From Paracoccaceae bacterium (GTDB lineage: Bacteria; Pseudomonadota; Alphaproteobacteria; Rhodobacterales; Rhodobacteraceae), in NCBI GenBank assembly GCA_027484915.1, contig JAIXSA010000090.1:1-41612 (forward strand): a stretch of 41,612 nucleotides of DNA, in the 5' to 3' direction. Below, in pieces: positions 1 through 7,852 of the stretch. The position numbers were made by a program, and so were the translations under genes. The notes under the pieces were generated by a model that saw only the letters and a program-made list of their open reading frames with translations, did no database searches and was not told the origin of the DNA. The first letter of the stretch is position 1, and each line of letters begins with the position of its first letter.

Positions 1-103
1 GATGGCCCGGATGGACCGCCTGTTCGGCGTGACGATGCAGGAACAGGGGGTCAGCCAGCTGGTCAGCGTCGACCTCAAGAAGGCCGAGGCGCTGGTCGCT
101 TAG
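1..103 (+). CDS. 3' end of an unrecognised gene
   Basis: The frame starting at base 2 is open from the window edge to a TAG at 101-103 and gives 33 residues ending [10 protein letters not shown]. The residues are mixed charged and hydrophobic, as in the tail of a soluble protein, and the base composition matches the rest of the window. There is no motif to identify the family, and most of the gene lies outside the window. That it is coding is inferred from the open frame, its codon use, and the terminator about 190 bases downstream. Confidence 0.5.
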   Translation, partial: MARMDRLFGVTMQEQGVSQLVSVDLKKAEALVA

Positions 104-182
104 AATCCAGTAGCATGGAATAGGTTGGTTAACCGTCCAGCTTTACCCCTGATCCCGCCGCAAACCCTTGCGGTGAACGGAG

Positions 183-281
183 GTGAGGAAACTGGAGGAA
201 AAGCACTACCGAAATTGGATGGTGTGGATTGCAGCGGCAACGCTCTTGGTCGCCATCATCCGCCTTCTGATCGGGGCCTGA
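183..281 (+). CDS. candidate 32-residue single-pass membrane protein
   Basis: A GTG at 183 opens a short frame ending in TGA at 279-281. It encodes a basic, charged N terminus (RKLEEKHYRNW) followed by one hydrophobic helix (MVWIAAATLLVAIIRLLIG). This is the usual architecture of a small inner-membrane protein. A strong terminator starts 15 bases after the stop, which fits a short transcript. The start is uncertain: the GGAGG at 179-183 overlaps the GTG, and the alternative ATG at 219 leaves only the helix. A small hairpin (CCGCAA/TTGCGG, 158-173) lies just upstream. No family is recognised; it could be a chance open frame. Confidence 0.35.
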   Translation: MRKLEEKHYRNWMVWIAAATLLVAIIRLLIGA

Positions 282-296
282 CCCCGAAATGAAGGA

Positions 297-332
297 GACC
301 CGGCGGGGGAGGCACCCCGCCGGGTCGTTTTC
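297..332 (+). terminator. strong intrinsic terminator
   Basis: A perfect 12-bp stem (GACCCGGCGGGG at 297-308, complement at 315-326) with a six-base loop is followed by a short T-run at 328-331. It would end transcription from the partial gene and/or the small membrane protein upstream. Confidence 0.8.
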
Positions 333-454
333 AAGGTGAGGACCCTGAAAGATAGTCACTACCGAATGCCGAGAATGATGGGCATTCCCTGCCAAATTGT
401 AAAGCGCGATGCGCAGCCTTGGTTAACTGCTTGGCAACCAGAATCAGGCAGAAC

Positions 455-475
455 GGTACGTGAACAAAACGTACC
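455..475. promoter_or_regulatory. perfect 7-bp inverted repeat upstream of a small ORF
   Basis: GGTACGT at 455-461 and ACGTACC at 469-475 form a perfect dyad with a 7-base A-rich spacer. The dyad ends 12 bases before the ATG of the 40-residue ORF at 488. It could be an operator for a dimeric repressor or a 5'-leader hairpin over the ribosome-binding region (the GAGG at 477-480 is immediately downstream). Confidence 0.4.
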
Positions 476-487
476 CGAGGCCTGAAC

Positions 488-610
488 ATGCAGATGCTCC
501 TCTCCACCACCACGATCCTCGTCCTCTTCGCCTGGGCCCAGGAACAGGTGTCGAACATGCCGCCAAACTGGTCACCCTTCGCGAAGATCGAACTCGGACC
601 ACAAGACTAA
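488..610 (+). CDS. candidate 40-residue exported or membrane-anchored peptide
   Basis: The ATG at 488 is preceded at good distance by CCGAGG (475-480). It opens a 40-residue frame with a hydrophobic N-terminal segment (MQMLLSTTTILVLFAWAQ) and a polar tail ending KIELGPQD. The hydrophobic stretch could be a signal peptide or a membrane anchor. There are no upstream genes on the same strand within 200 bases, and the inverted repeat at 455-475 suggests its own control. After the stop, bases 611-702 contain an imperfect GC hairpin (634-655) that might end the transcript. No family is recognised, and a gene this short needs ribosome-profiling or conservation evidence. Confidence 0.4.
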   Translation: MQMLLSTTTILVLFAWAQEQVSNMPPNWSPFAKIELGPQD

Positions 611-702
611 CCAGCCAGTCCGTCACGATGACCGGGGCGCCTGCCCGGGCACCCCGTCAAGGGCAGAGGACCAATCCGGCAAGGGCACGGCATCCCGCCA
701 AA

Positions 703-742
703 CTTTACAAAATTGTGCAGTCAGGCTACACACTTTGTAAAG
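703..742. promoter_or_regulatory. inverted repeat, likely operator of the XRE-cupin gene
   Basis: CTTTACAAA at 703-711 and its exact complement TTTGTAAAG at 734-742 are separated by 22 bases, about two helical turns between half-site starts, and end 13 bases before the start codon of the XRE-cupin gene at 756. A third partial copy (TTGTAAAG, 397-404) lies upstream. The arrangement suits binding of two dimers, or looping, by an HTH regulator. Autoregulation is inferred from position. Confidence 0.5.
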
Positions 743-755
743 CAAGGTGTGAGGC

Positions 756-1364
756 GTGGCGCAGGATCACGATGATTGGGCGGCCTTGGGCCGCAGGCTG
801 AATGCCTTTCGCCGGGTGCGAGGCCTGTCGCTGCGCGCCCTGGGTGGGGCGACCGGCACCACGGCGAGCTTCCTCAGCCAGTTGGAACGCGGGGCCAGCG
901 GGGCGACCGTCTCGACCCTGATGCGGATTGCCGAGGCCCTTTCGATCTCGATGTCCGACCTGTTCGAGGATAGCGATCCCGCGCTGCATCGCGTCCTGCG
1001 CCGTGGGGATCGCCCGGCCCTGCCGCAGGCGTCGGGCTACCGCAAGACGTTGCTGTCGCAACCGCCAATCCGTGCCTTCGAGGTCTATGTCGGCTCTTTC
1101 GATCCGCAGGGGTCCACCGGCCCTGATCCCTATACCCACGGTGATGCGCAAGAGATGATGTTCGTTCTGCAGGGTCAGGTCGAGATCACGCTTGGCCCTG
1201 AGCGCTTTGTCCTGAGCGAAGGCGACAGCATCGAATACCGGTCCTCGACCCCGCACCGGATCGCGAATGCAGGCGATGGTATCGCCGAGGTACAGTGGAT
1301 CATTTCGCCCGCAACCTCGGCCAAGGCCGAACTGGATGAATTCACAAGGGAATCGAACCCATGA
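756..1364 (+). CDS. XRE-family regulator with C-terminal cupin domain
   Basis: This 202-residue protein has an N-terminal lambda-repressor-type helix-turn-helix (about residues 12-66, including LSLRALGGATGTTASFLSQL) and a C-terminal cupin barrel (about 110-190, including THGDAQEMMFVLQGQVEITL). This is the layout of PuuR-like regulators that sense small ligands through the cupin. It starts at GTG 756 with a purine-rich GTGAGG just upstream. Its stop overlaps the ATG of the glutamine-synthetase-family gene (ATGA at 1361-1364), so the two are translationally coupled and the regulator most likely governs amine or amino acid catabolism by the downstream operon. The inverted repeat at 703-742 is a plausible autoregulatory site. 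The ligand cannot be read from sequence. Confidence 0.85.
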   Translation: MAQDHDDWAALGRRLNAFRRVRGLSLRALGGATGTTASFLSQLERGASGATVSTLMRIAEALSISMSDLFEDSDPALHRVLRRGDRPALPQASGYRKTLLSQPPIRAFEVYVGSFDPQGSTGPDPYTHGDAQEMMFVLQGQVEITLGPERFVLSEGDSIEYRSSTPHRIANAGDGIAEVQWIISPATSAKAELDEFTRESNP

Positions 1365-2716
1365 CCCTTCCTGCCGAACTTGCGGCCTATCTGCAAAAGC
1401 ACCCCGAGACCCGCTTTGTCGATGCGGTTCTTTACGACCTTTGCGGCACGGCGATCGGCAAGCGCGTACCGGTGCGCGATGCGGCAAAGCTCTGGTCTTC
1501 GGGCGTGGCCTTCTGTGCCGGGATCACCACACTTGATGCGCTGGGCACGTGCTGGGATGTCAACGGCATCGGCTTTTCCGACGGTGACCCCGACGCGACC
1601 TCTTACCCCGTGCCGGGCACGCTGGTCCCCGTCCCCTGGGCAGCCGCCCCGACCGCGCAGGTCCAGATTGCACCCGCCCCGCCAGAGGATGCGCCGCACT
1701 GGTGGTTCGATCCCCGCGCGATCCTGGGTGACATCGTCGTTCGCTTTGCCGCACTTGGGCTAAAGCCGGTCGTCGCCTGCGAGTTGGAGTTCTACCTTGT
1801 CGATCCCGCGCGCGATGCCTCGGGCCGCGTCACCCCCGCCCGCCCGCGCCAGTCGGGCCGCGCGCCCGAGGCGCCTCGGGTCCTTGCCTTCGACAAACTG
1901 GACGAATGGGCAGAGATCCTGGCCGAGATCGACGCAGCCTGCGTGGCGCAGGGTGTCCCGGCAGAGGCCGCAACGGCCGAATACGGTGGCGCACAGTTCG
2001 AGGTGAACCTTGGCCATGTCGACGATCCGGTCTTGGCTTGCGACCACGCCCTGATGCTGCGGCGGATCGTGAAGGGCGTGGCGAACCGGCACGGGCTGGA
2101 CGCGACCTTCATGTCCAAGCCCTTTGCCGACCAGTCTGGGTCCGGCCTGCACATCCACGCCTCGCTGGTCGACGACGCGGGCCGCAACGTCCTTGACGAG
2201 ACGACGCCTGACGGCGACCGCATCCTTGGTCATGCCATAGCCGGGCTGCAGGCGACGACCTATGACGCGATGGCCTTCTTTGCACCGAACATCAACGCCT
2301 ACCGCCGCTTTGCGCCAAACCAGTTCGTCCCGGTCAATACCTCCTGGGGGATCAACAACCGTTCCGTCTCGTTCCGCGTGCCGATGGGCGGGGGCAAGGC
2401 GCGGCGCATCGAACACCGGATCGCAGGGGCGGATGCCAACCCCTATCTCGTCATGGCGGCGATGCTGGCAGGGTTCCACCACGGGATTGAGAACCGCATG
2501 CAACCGACGCCCCCCTCGACCGGCAACGCGGGCGAGGAGGCCGATCCCGAGATGCCGCTTCGGCTTTGGACGGCGCTGGACCGGCTGGAAGGCTCGACCC
2601 TGATGGCCGATTACTTCGGGCCGCGCTATCCCGCCGCCTATGCCGCCATCAAGCGGTCGGAGTTCGAGGCCTTCATGGCCGATGTCCTGCCGCGCGAACA
2701 CGACTGGTACCTCTGA
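1361..2716 (+). CDS. glutamine synthetase-family gamma-glutamyl ligase (PuuA/GlnA-like)
   Basis: A 451-residue class I glutamine-synthetase fold protein. Visible signatures are the beta-grasp N domain, the metal-binding ACELEFYLV segment (about 139-147), the catalytic GSGLHIHASL motif, the NINAYRRFAPNQFVPVNTSW stretch (canonical NSYKRL region) and the ADANPYLVMAAMLAG helix. Family members ATP-dependently join glutamate to ammonia or an amine. The length and the regulator and oxidase neighbours favour a gamma-glutamylpolyamine or gamma-glutamylmethylamide type ligase over housekeeping GlnA, which is usually near 470 residues and linked to glnB. It overlaps the regulator stop by four bases. The substrate is not decidable from sequence. 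It could instead ligate another primary amine feeding the sarcosine-oxidase-like complex downstream. Confidence 0.75.
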   Translation: MTLPAELAAYLQKHPETRFVDAVLYDLCGTAIGKRVPVRDAAKLWSSGVAFCAGITTLDALGTCWDVNGIGFSDGDPDATSYPVPGTLVPVPWAAAPTAQVQIAPAPPEDAPHWWFDPRAILGDIVVRFAALGLKPVVACELEFYLVDPARDASGRVTPARPRQSGRAPEAPRVLAFDKLDEWAEILAEIDAACVAQGVPAEAATAEYGGAQFEVNLGHVDDPVLACDHALMLRRIVKGVANRHGLDATFMSKPFADQSGSGLHIHASLVDDAGRNVLDETTPDGDRILGHAIAGLQATTYDAMAFFAPNINAYRRFAPNQFVPVNTSWGINNRSVSFRVPMGGGKARRIEHRIAGADANPYLVMAAMLAGFHHGIENRMQPTPPSTGNAGEEADPEMPLRLWTALDRLEGSTLMADYFGPRYPAAYAAIKRSEFEAFMADVLPREHDWYL

Positions 2717-2722
2717 CCGGCT

Positions 2723-2756
2723 TGGCGAAAACGGCAACAGGCGTGGCGAAAACGGC
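2723..2756 (+). repeat. two 13-bp direct repeats between ligase and SoxB-like genes
   Basis: TGGCGAAAACGGC occurs at 2723-2735 and again at 2744-2756, with a 21-base period (two helical turns). The copies lie in the 94-base gap between the ligase stop and the SoxB-like start. They could be regulator half-sites for an internal promoter or a local duplication. Confidence 0.6.
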
Positions 2757-2810
2757 TGCGTCTTCGCCGGCTTTCAGGCCTAGAACAGGCCAGAAGCAGG
2801 AGAGACCACT

Positions 2811-4061
2811 GTGCGCTATTCCGGATTTCGGGTCATCGCCGAGGCACTGACCGGCCACAAGGGCTGGAAGCCCGTCTGGCGCGACCCCGACCCCCAGCCC
2901 GAATACGACTACATCATCATCGGCGGCGGCGGACATGGGCTGGCGACGGCCTACTACCTTGCCAAGGAATTCGGCCAGGCGCGGATCGCGGTGCTGGAAA
3001 AGGGCTACCTCGGCGGCGGCAACGTGGGCCGGAACACCACGATCATCCGCTCCAACTACCTCCTCGACGGGAACGAGCCGTTCTACGAGTTCTCCCTGAA
3101 GCTCTGGGAGGGGCTGGAGCAGGACTTCAACTACAACGCGATGGTTTCGCAGCGCGGGATCATCAACCTGATCCACACCGACGCGCAGCGCGATGCCGCC
3201 ACCCGGCGTGGCAATGCGATGATCATGCACGGTGCCGACGCGCGGCTTCTGTCCCGCGACGAGGTCCGCCAGATGTATCCTTGGCTCAACTTCGACAACG
3301 CCCGGTTCCCGATCAAGGGCGCCCTTATGCAGCCGCGCGGCGGCACGGTGCGGGATGACGCGGTCGCCTGGGGTTATGCGCGGGGCGCTGACCAGCGCGG
3401 CGTCGACCTGATCCAGAACTGCGAAGTCACCGGGATGCGGATCGAGAACGGCCGGATCAAGGGCGTCGAGACTACGCGCGGCTACATCGGCGCGAAGAAG
3501 GTCGGCGTGGCCGTCGCCGGGTCGTCGTCAAAGGTCATGGCCCATGCCGGGATGCGCCTGCCCATCGAATCCCACGTGCTGCAAGCCTTTGTTTCGGAAG
3601 GGCTAAAGCCCCTGATCGACGGCGTGATGACCTTCGGCGCGGGCCACTTCTACGTCTCCCAGTCCGACAAGGGCGGCCTTGTCTTCGGCGGTGACATCGA
3701 CGGCTACAACTCCTACGCCCAACGCGGCAACCTTCCGGTGATCGAGGACGTGGCCGAGGGCGGCATGGCCCTGATGCCGGCCATCGGGCGCGTGCGGCTG
3801 TTGCGGACCTGGGGCGGGATAATGGACATGTCGATGGACGGCTCGCCGATCATCGACAAGACCCATGTCGAGGGCCTCTACTTCAACGGCGGCTGGTGCT
3901 ACGGCGGGTTCAAGGCGACCCCGGCCTCGGGCTGGGCCTTCGCGCATCTGTTGGCGAAGGATGAGTCACATATCACCGCCAAGGCCTATCGTTTCGACCG
4001 GTTCCTCAAGGGCCTGATGATCGACGAAAAGGGCCAAGGCGCCCAGCCGAACCTGCATTGA
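2811..4061 (+). CDS. soxB: sarcosine oxidase-like beta subunit, flavin-binding His replaced
   Basis: This 416-residue FAD-dependent amine oxidoreductase starts at GTG 2811 behind CAGGAGAG (2798-2805). The dinucleotide-binding motif is IIIGGGGHGLATAYYL (about 35-50), followed by the family signature GGGNVGRNTTIIRSNYL (68-84). In heterotetrameric sarcosine oxidases the beta subunit holds FAD and carries FMN covalently on a His in a KHDHVAW-like segment. Here the aligned segment is VRDDAVAW (180-187), with Asp182 in place of His. The codons (CGG GAT GAC) are unambiguous. The fold, the length and the delta-alpha-gamma genes that follow make the family assignment firm. The missing His means either non-covalent FMN or altered electron transfer, so this may be a dehydrogenase-like relative acting on another N-methyl amine. 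Confidence 0.8.
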   Translation: MRYSGFRVIAEALTGHKGWKPVWRDPDPQPEYDYIIIGGGGHGLATAYYLAKEFGQARIAVLEKGYLGGGNVGRNTTIIRSNYLLDGNEPFYEFSLKLWEGLEQDFNYNAMVSQRGIINLIHTDAQRDAATRRGNAMIMHGADARLLSRDEVRQMYPWLNFDNARFPIKGALMQPRGGTVRDDAVAWGYARGADQRGVDLIQNCEVTGMRIENGRIKGVETTRGYIGAKKVGVAVAGSSSKVMAHAGMRLPIESHVLQAFVSEGLKPLIDGVMTFGAGHFYVSQSDKGGLVFGGDIDGYNSYAQRGNLPVIEDVAEGGMALMPAIGRVRLLRTWGGIMDMSMDGSPIIDKTHVEGLYFNGGWCYGGFKATPASGWAFAHLLAKDESHITAKAYRFDRFLKGLMIDEKGQGAQPNLH

Positions 4062-4074
4062 CGGAAATTCGCGA

Positions 4075-4359
4075 ATGATCATTCACCATCCGATCCTCGG
4101 CCCCCGCGACGCGCAGGAATTCGTCTATCTCGGCGATGCCTCCCTCATCGATCGGCCCGACGGCATGACCGCTGGAGTCGAGGTTTTCCACGACTACCTC
4201 TACAACCGCACCAACCCGGCGGGCGAGCATCAGGAGCTTTGGTACCACGAACAGGGCGACCGCTCCTGGTTGGTAGTCACACGCAACACGGTGACGCACG
4301 AGATCACCAAGGTCGAACTCGCCCGCGATGTCGCACGCAGCCGAGGGCGCACGAAATGA
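4075..4359 (+). CDS. soxD: sarcosine oxidase-like delta subunit lacking zinc cysteines
   Basis: A 94-residue protein with the family core GPRDAQEF (9-16), LYNRTNPAGEHQELWYH (42-58) and RNTVTHEI near the end, located between the beta and alpha genes as in sox operons. Canonical delta subunits bind zinc through a CPxCGPR motif near residue 6-12 and a HxxxC pair near residues 59-63. Here the first motif reads HPILGPR and the second HEQGD, so three of the four usual ligands are absent or changed (only His58 is clearly kept; His5 sits where Cys6 would be). Its ATG is 13 bases after the beta stop, and its own stop overlaps the alpha start (ATGA at 4356-4359). It is probably a structural subunit without zinc. 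Confidence 0.8.
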   Translation: MIIHHPILGPRDAQEFVYLGDASLIDRPDGMTAGVEVFHDYLYNRTNPAGEHQELWYHEQGDRSWLVVTRNTVTHEITKVELARDVARSRGRTK

Positions 4360-7292
4360 CCCAGTCTCATCGCATTGACGGCGGCCAGATCGACCGCACC
4401 AAGACGCTCCGCTTCACCTTTGACGGCCTCCCCTACCTGGGCCATCCGGGCGACACGCTGGCCTCGGCGCTTCTGGCCAACGGCGTCCGCCTGATGGGCC
4501 GCAGCTTCAAGTATCACCGCCCGCGCGGGCCGATCTCCGCAGGCTCCGAAGAACCCAACGCCATCGTCGAACTGCGCAGCGGCGGGCGGCAGGAACCGAA
4601 CACCCGCGCCACGGTGGCGGAGCTTTACGACGGCCTGACGGCAAACAGCCAGAACCGCTGGCCGTCCCTGCGTTTCGACGCGATGGGGATCAACGACAAG
4701 CTGTCGACCTTCTTCGCGGCCGGGTTCTACTACAAGACCTTCATGTGGCCCAAGTCCTTCTGGGAAAAGCTTTATGAGCCGATCATCCGCCGCGCTGCAG
4801 GCCTCGGCTCGGTCACTCGCGAGGAGGACCCTGACGAGTACGACAAGGGCTTCCTGCACTGCGACCTTCTGATTATCGGGGCTGGTCCCACGGGCCTGAT
4901 GGCCGCCCTGACCGCTGGCCGGGCAGGCAAGCGCGTGATCCTGGCCGACGAAGATTTCCGCATGGGCGGCCGCCTGAACGCCGAGACCTTCACCATCGGC
5001 AATGACCAAGGTGCCAACTGGGCGGCGGCCTCCGTCGCCGAACTCTCTTCCATGCCCAACGTCCGCCTGATGACCCGCACCACCGTCGTCGGCGCCTTTG
5101 ACCACGGCATCTACAGCGCGGTGGAACGCGTCTCGGACCACCTTCCCGCCCCAGCCGCAGGCAAGCCGAGGCAAGTCCTTTGGCGCATCTACGCAGGCCG
5201 CGCGATCCTTGCCGGTGGCGCCACCGAACGCCCCATCGCCTTCGAGAACAACGACCGTCCCGGCATCATGATGGCGGGCGCACTCCGGGCCTACGCGAAC
5301 CGCTGGGGCGTCAAGGTCGGCGAGCGGGTGGCGGTGTTCACCAACAACGATGACGGCCTCCGCACCGCCAAGGACCTGCAGTCGAAGGGTGTTGACGTTG
5401 TCGCCGTCATCGACAGTCGCGAGGGCGGGGAACTCCTTCCCGGCATCCGCCACCTGCAGGGAGCCGAGGTCATCGACAGTTCGGGCAAGCTTGGTCTGTC
5501 CTCCATTACCGTCCGTCAAACGAACGGGCGTTCGGAAACCATCTCGGTCAATGTGCTGGGAGTCTCGGGGGGCTGGAACCCGAATGTGAACATCCACTCT
5601 CATCACCGCTCGCGCCCGGTCTATGATCCCAACATCGCGGCTTTCGTACCGGGCAAGGACGGCCCTCCCGGCCTCCTCGTCGCCGGTTCCGCTGCGGGCC
5701 AGATGTCCACCCACGCCGCCCTGCGCACGGGCCGCGACGTCGCTATCGCTGCGTTGGAGCTCAATTCCGCGCCTGACCTGCCGCAGGCCGAAGACGCCCC
5801 CATCCGCATCTCGCCGCTTTGGTACGTCCACCACGGCAAAGGCCGCGCCTGGGTCGACCAGCAGAACGACGTCACCGTCAAGGATGTGAAGCTTGCCAAG
5901 CAGGAGAACTTCACCTCTGTCGAGCACATGAAACGCTACACCACGCTGGGCATGGCGACCGACCAGGGCAAGACATCGAACGTCATTGGCCTTGCGATCA
6001 TGGCCGAACTGACCGGCCGGTCCATCCCCGAAACCGGCACCACGATCTACCGCCCGCCCTACACGCCCGTGGCGATGGGCGCGCTGGCGGGCCGGTCGCG
6101 GGGCCGCGAATTCAAACCCTTCCGCCTGACCCCCAGCCACCACTGGGCCAAGGAACAGGGCGCGATCTTTGTCGAGGTCGGCAACTGGCTCCGCACGCAG
6201 TGGGTCCCGAAGGCGGGCGAAACCGAATGGCGCCAGTCGGTAGACCGGGAGGTCCTTGCGACCCGCAAATCCGTCGGCATCTGCGACGTTACCACCTTGG
6301 GCAAGATCGACATCCAGGGCACCGATGCGGGTGCCTTCCTGGACAAGGTTTACGCCAACACCTTCTCGACCCTCGCCGTCGGCAAGTGCCGTTATGGTCT
6401 GATGCTCCGCGAGGATGGCATCGTCTTCGACGACGGCACCACCGCCCGGATGGGCGAGAACGAATACGTGATGACCACCACCACGGCCAACGCCGTGATC
6501 GTCTTCCGCCACCTGGAATTCTGCCGCCAGTGCCTTTGGCCCGAGATGGACGTCCAGCTCATCTCGACCACCGAGGCTTGGGCGCAGTTTTCGGTCGCTG
6601 GTCCCAACGCACGGAATCTGCTGCGGAAAATCGTCGATCAGGATATCAGCGACGCAGCTTTCCCCTACATGGGGGCCGGAAACATCACCGTCGGCGGCCT
6701 CCGCGCACGGCTGTTCCGGATCAGCTTCTCGGGCGAACTCGCCTATGAGATCGCCGTCCCTACCCGCTACGGCGACGCGCTCCTCCGCGAGATGCTGGCC
6801 AAGGGTGCCGAATTCGACCCCATCCTCTACGGGACCGAAGCCCTGGGTGTCATGCGGATCGAGAAGGGCCACGTCGCGGGCGGCGAACTGAACGGCCAGT
6901 CCCCCGCGCTGAACATGGGCCTTGGAAAGATGGTGTCGAAGAAGAAGGACTCCATCGGCATGGTCCTGTCCCAGCGTGAGGGGCTGACGATTGAGGCCGG
7001 CTACCGCCTCGTCGGTGTGAAACCCGTGGACCCGAAGGGCAAGCTGACTGCTGGCTCCCACTTCCTCGAAAAGGGCGCGGCCCCTGTGGCGGCGAACGAT
7101 GGCGGCTGGCTTACGTCAAAGGTCTACTCGCCGCATCTGGGCTGCGACATCGCGCTTGGCTACCTGAAGGGCGGCGACCGGAAGATCGGCCAGAAGATGC
7201 GGATCGTGAACCTCCTCGCCGGCCTTGATACCGAGGTCGAGATCATCTCGCCCCACATGTTCGACCCGGAAGGAGAGCGTCTTCGTGGCTAA
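4356..7292 (+). CDS. soxA: sarcosine oxidase-like alpha subunit
   Basis: A 978-residue subunit. The start at ATG 4356 is chosen because it overlaps the delta stop and the protein then begins in conserved sequence. The N-terminal 2Fe-2S-ferredoxin-like domain contains SFKYHRPRGPISAGSEEPNA (about 50-69). A Rossmann domain follows, with LLIIGAGPTGLMAALTAGRA (about 170). The C-terminal third is a GcvT/aminomethyltransferase domain (about 610-978) with GLGKMVSKKKDSIG. In the family the alpha subunit binds NAD and passes the methyl-derived formaldehyde to tetrahydrofolate at the C-terminal domain. Size and domain order match ordinary SoxA (about 970-1000 residues), so this subunit looks intact although the beta and delta subunits have changed. 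Confidence 0.88.
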   Translation: MTQSHRIDGGQIDRTKTLRFTFDGLPYLGHPGDTLASALLANGVRLMGRSFKYHRPRGPISAGSEEPNAIVELRSGGRQEPNTRATVAELYDGLTANSQNRWPSLRFDAMGINDKLSTFFAAGFYYKTFMWPKSFWEKLYEPIIRRAAGLGSVTREEDPDEYDKGFLHCDLLIIGAGPTGLMAALTAGRAGKRVILADEDFRMGGRLNAETFTIGNDQGANWAAASVAELSSMPNVRLMTRTTVVGAFDHGIYSAVERVSDHLPAPAAGKPRQVLWRIYAGRAILAGGATERPIAFENNDRPGIMMAGALRAYANRWGVKVGERVAVFTNNDDGLRTAKDLQSKGVDVVAVIDSREGGELLPGIRHLQGAEVIDSSGKLGLSSITVRQTNGRSETISVNVLGVSGGWNPNVNIHSHHRSRPVYDPNIAAFVPGKDGPPGLLVAGSAAGQMSTHAALRTGRDVAIAALELNSAPDLPQAEDAPIRISPLWYVHHGKGRAWVDQQNDVTVKDVKLAKQENFTSVEHMKRYTTLGMATDQGKTSNVIGLAIMAELTGRSIPETGTTIYRPPYTPVAMGALAGRSRGREFKPFRLTPSHHWAKEQGAIFVEVGNWLRTQWVPKAGETEWRQSVDREVLATRKSVGICDVTTLGKIDIQGTDAGAFLDKVYANTFSTLAVGKCRYGLMLREDGIVFDDGTTARMGENEYVMTTTTANAVIVFRHLEFCRQCLWPEMDVQLISTTEAWAQFSVAGPNARNLLRKIVDQDISDAAFPYMGAGNITVGGLRARLFRISFSGELAYEIAVPTRYGDALLREMLAKGAEFDPILYGTEALGVMRIEKGHVAGGELNGQSPALNMGLGKMVSKKKDSIGMVLSQREGLTIEAGYRLVGVKPVDPKGKLTAGSHFLEKGAAPVAANDGGWLTSKVYSPHLGCDIALGYLKGGDRKIGQKMRIVNLLAGLDTEVEIISPHMFDPEGERLRG

Positions 7293-7845
7293 TCTTCAGC
7301 CCCTCACCGCCCTCGGCCGTCGCGAGGCGACCACGGTCACCCACGGGCCGTTGACCGTCTCCGAGCGGACGGACGTCGCCCTCGCCTCGGTCGCCGCCCG
7401 CAAGGGCCGCATGGCCGCCCTGACAAAAGCCGCGCAAAAGGCAGGCGTCCCACTGCCCGACCCAGCAACCCACCAGTCCGGCGCACCCTACAGCGCCTTC
7501 TGGACCGCGCCGGAAATGTGGTTCGTCGAAGCGCCGTTCGCCACACATGAACTGATTGCCGACCTGCTGAAATCCGCTCTTGGTGACGCCGCCAGCATCA
7601 CCGAACAGACCGACGCCTGGGTCGCCTTCGACCTTGCCGCGCCCGATCTGGCCCCGCTACTGGAGCGGCTCTGCAACGTCGATTATCCCGCGCGCCCGAC
7701 AGGTCATGCGACCCGCACTATGATGGAGCATCTGGGCGTCTACCTGATCAAGCATGGCCCCGACACGGCGCGCATCTACGGCCCCCGGTCCAGCGCGGAA
7801 AGCCTGCTCCACGCCATCGAGACGGCGGCTCATTCCGTCTGGTAG
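7285..7845 (+). CDS. soxG: sarcosine oxidase-like gamma subunit
   Basis: A 186-residue gamma subunit, the last structural gene of the operon. The start is GTG 7285, set by the AAGGAGAG at 7270-7277, and it overlaps the end of the alpha gene by eight bases. The sequence has the features of the family: weakly conserved N terminus, FWTAPEMWFVEAP in the middle and a C-terminal segment (RTMMEHLGVYLIKHG) resembling the GcvT-like folate-binding fold. It is probably part of the tetrahydrofolate-side assembly with alpha. No unusual residues were noticed. It ends 68 bases before the next regulator. Confidence 0.82.
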   Translation: MANLQPLTALGRREATTVTHGPLTVSERTDVALASVAARKGRMAALTKAAQKAGVPLPDPATHQSGAPYSAFWTAPEMWFVEAPFATHELIADLLKSALGDAASITEQTDAWVAFDLAAPDLAPLLERLCNVDYPARPTGHATRTMMEHLGVYLIKHGPDTARIYGPRSSAESLLHAIETAAHSVW

Positions 7846-7852
7846 CATTTGC

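Noticed and set aside
460-801. 113-codon plus-strand frame over the intergenic region
   Set aside because: Arg/His/Pro-rich composition typical of out-of-frame GC-rich DNA. It overlaps the better 40-codon frame and the regulator start.
4230-7061. Long minus-strand open frame of more than 900 codons across the soxA-like gene
   Set aside because: It is the antisense of a well-conserved subunit. In GC-rich DNA such frames are common, and the translation is Gly/Arg/His-rich without motifs.
1361-7845. N-methylglutamate pathway (gmaS, mgdABCD)
   Set aside because: The gene order is similar, but mgsABC is absent from the window and the ligase does not look specifically like GmaS. Left as one possibility only.
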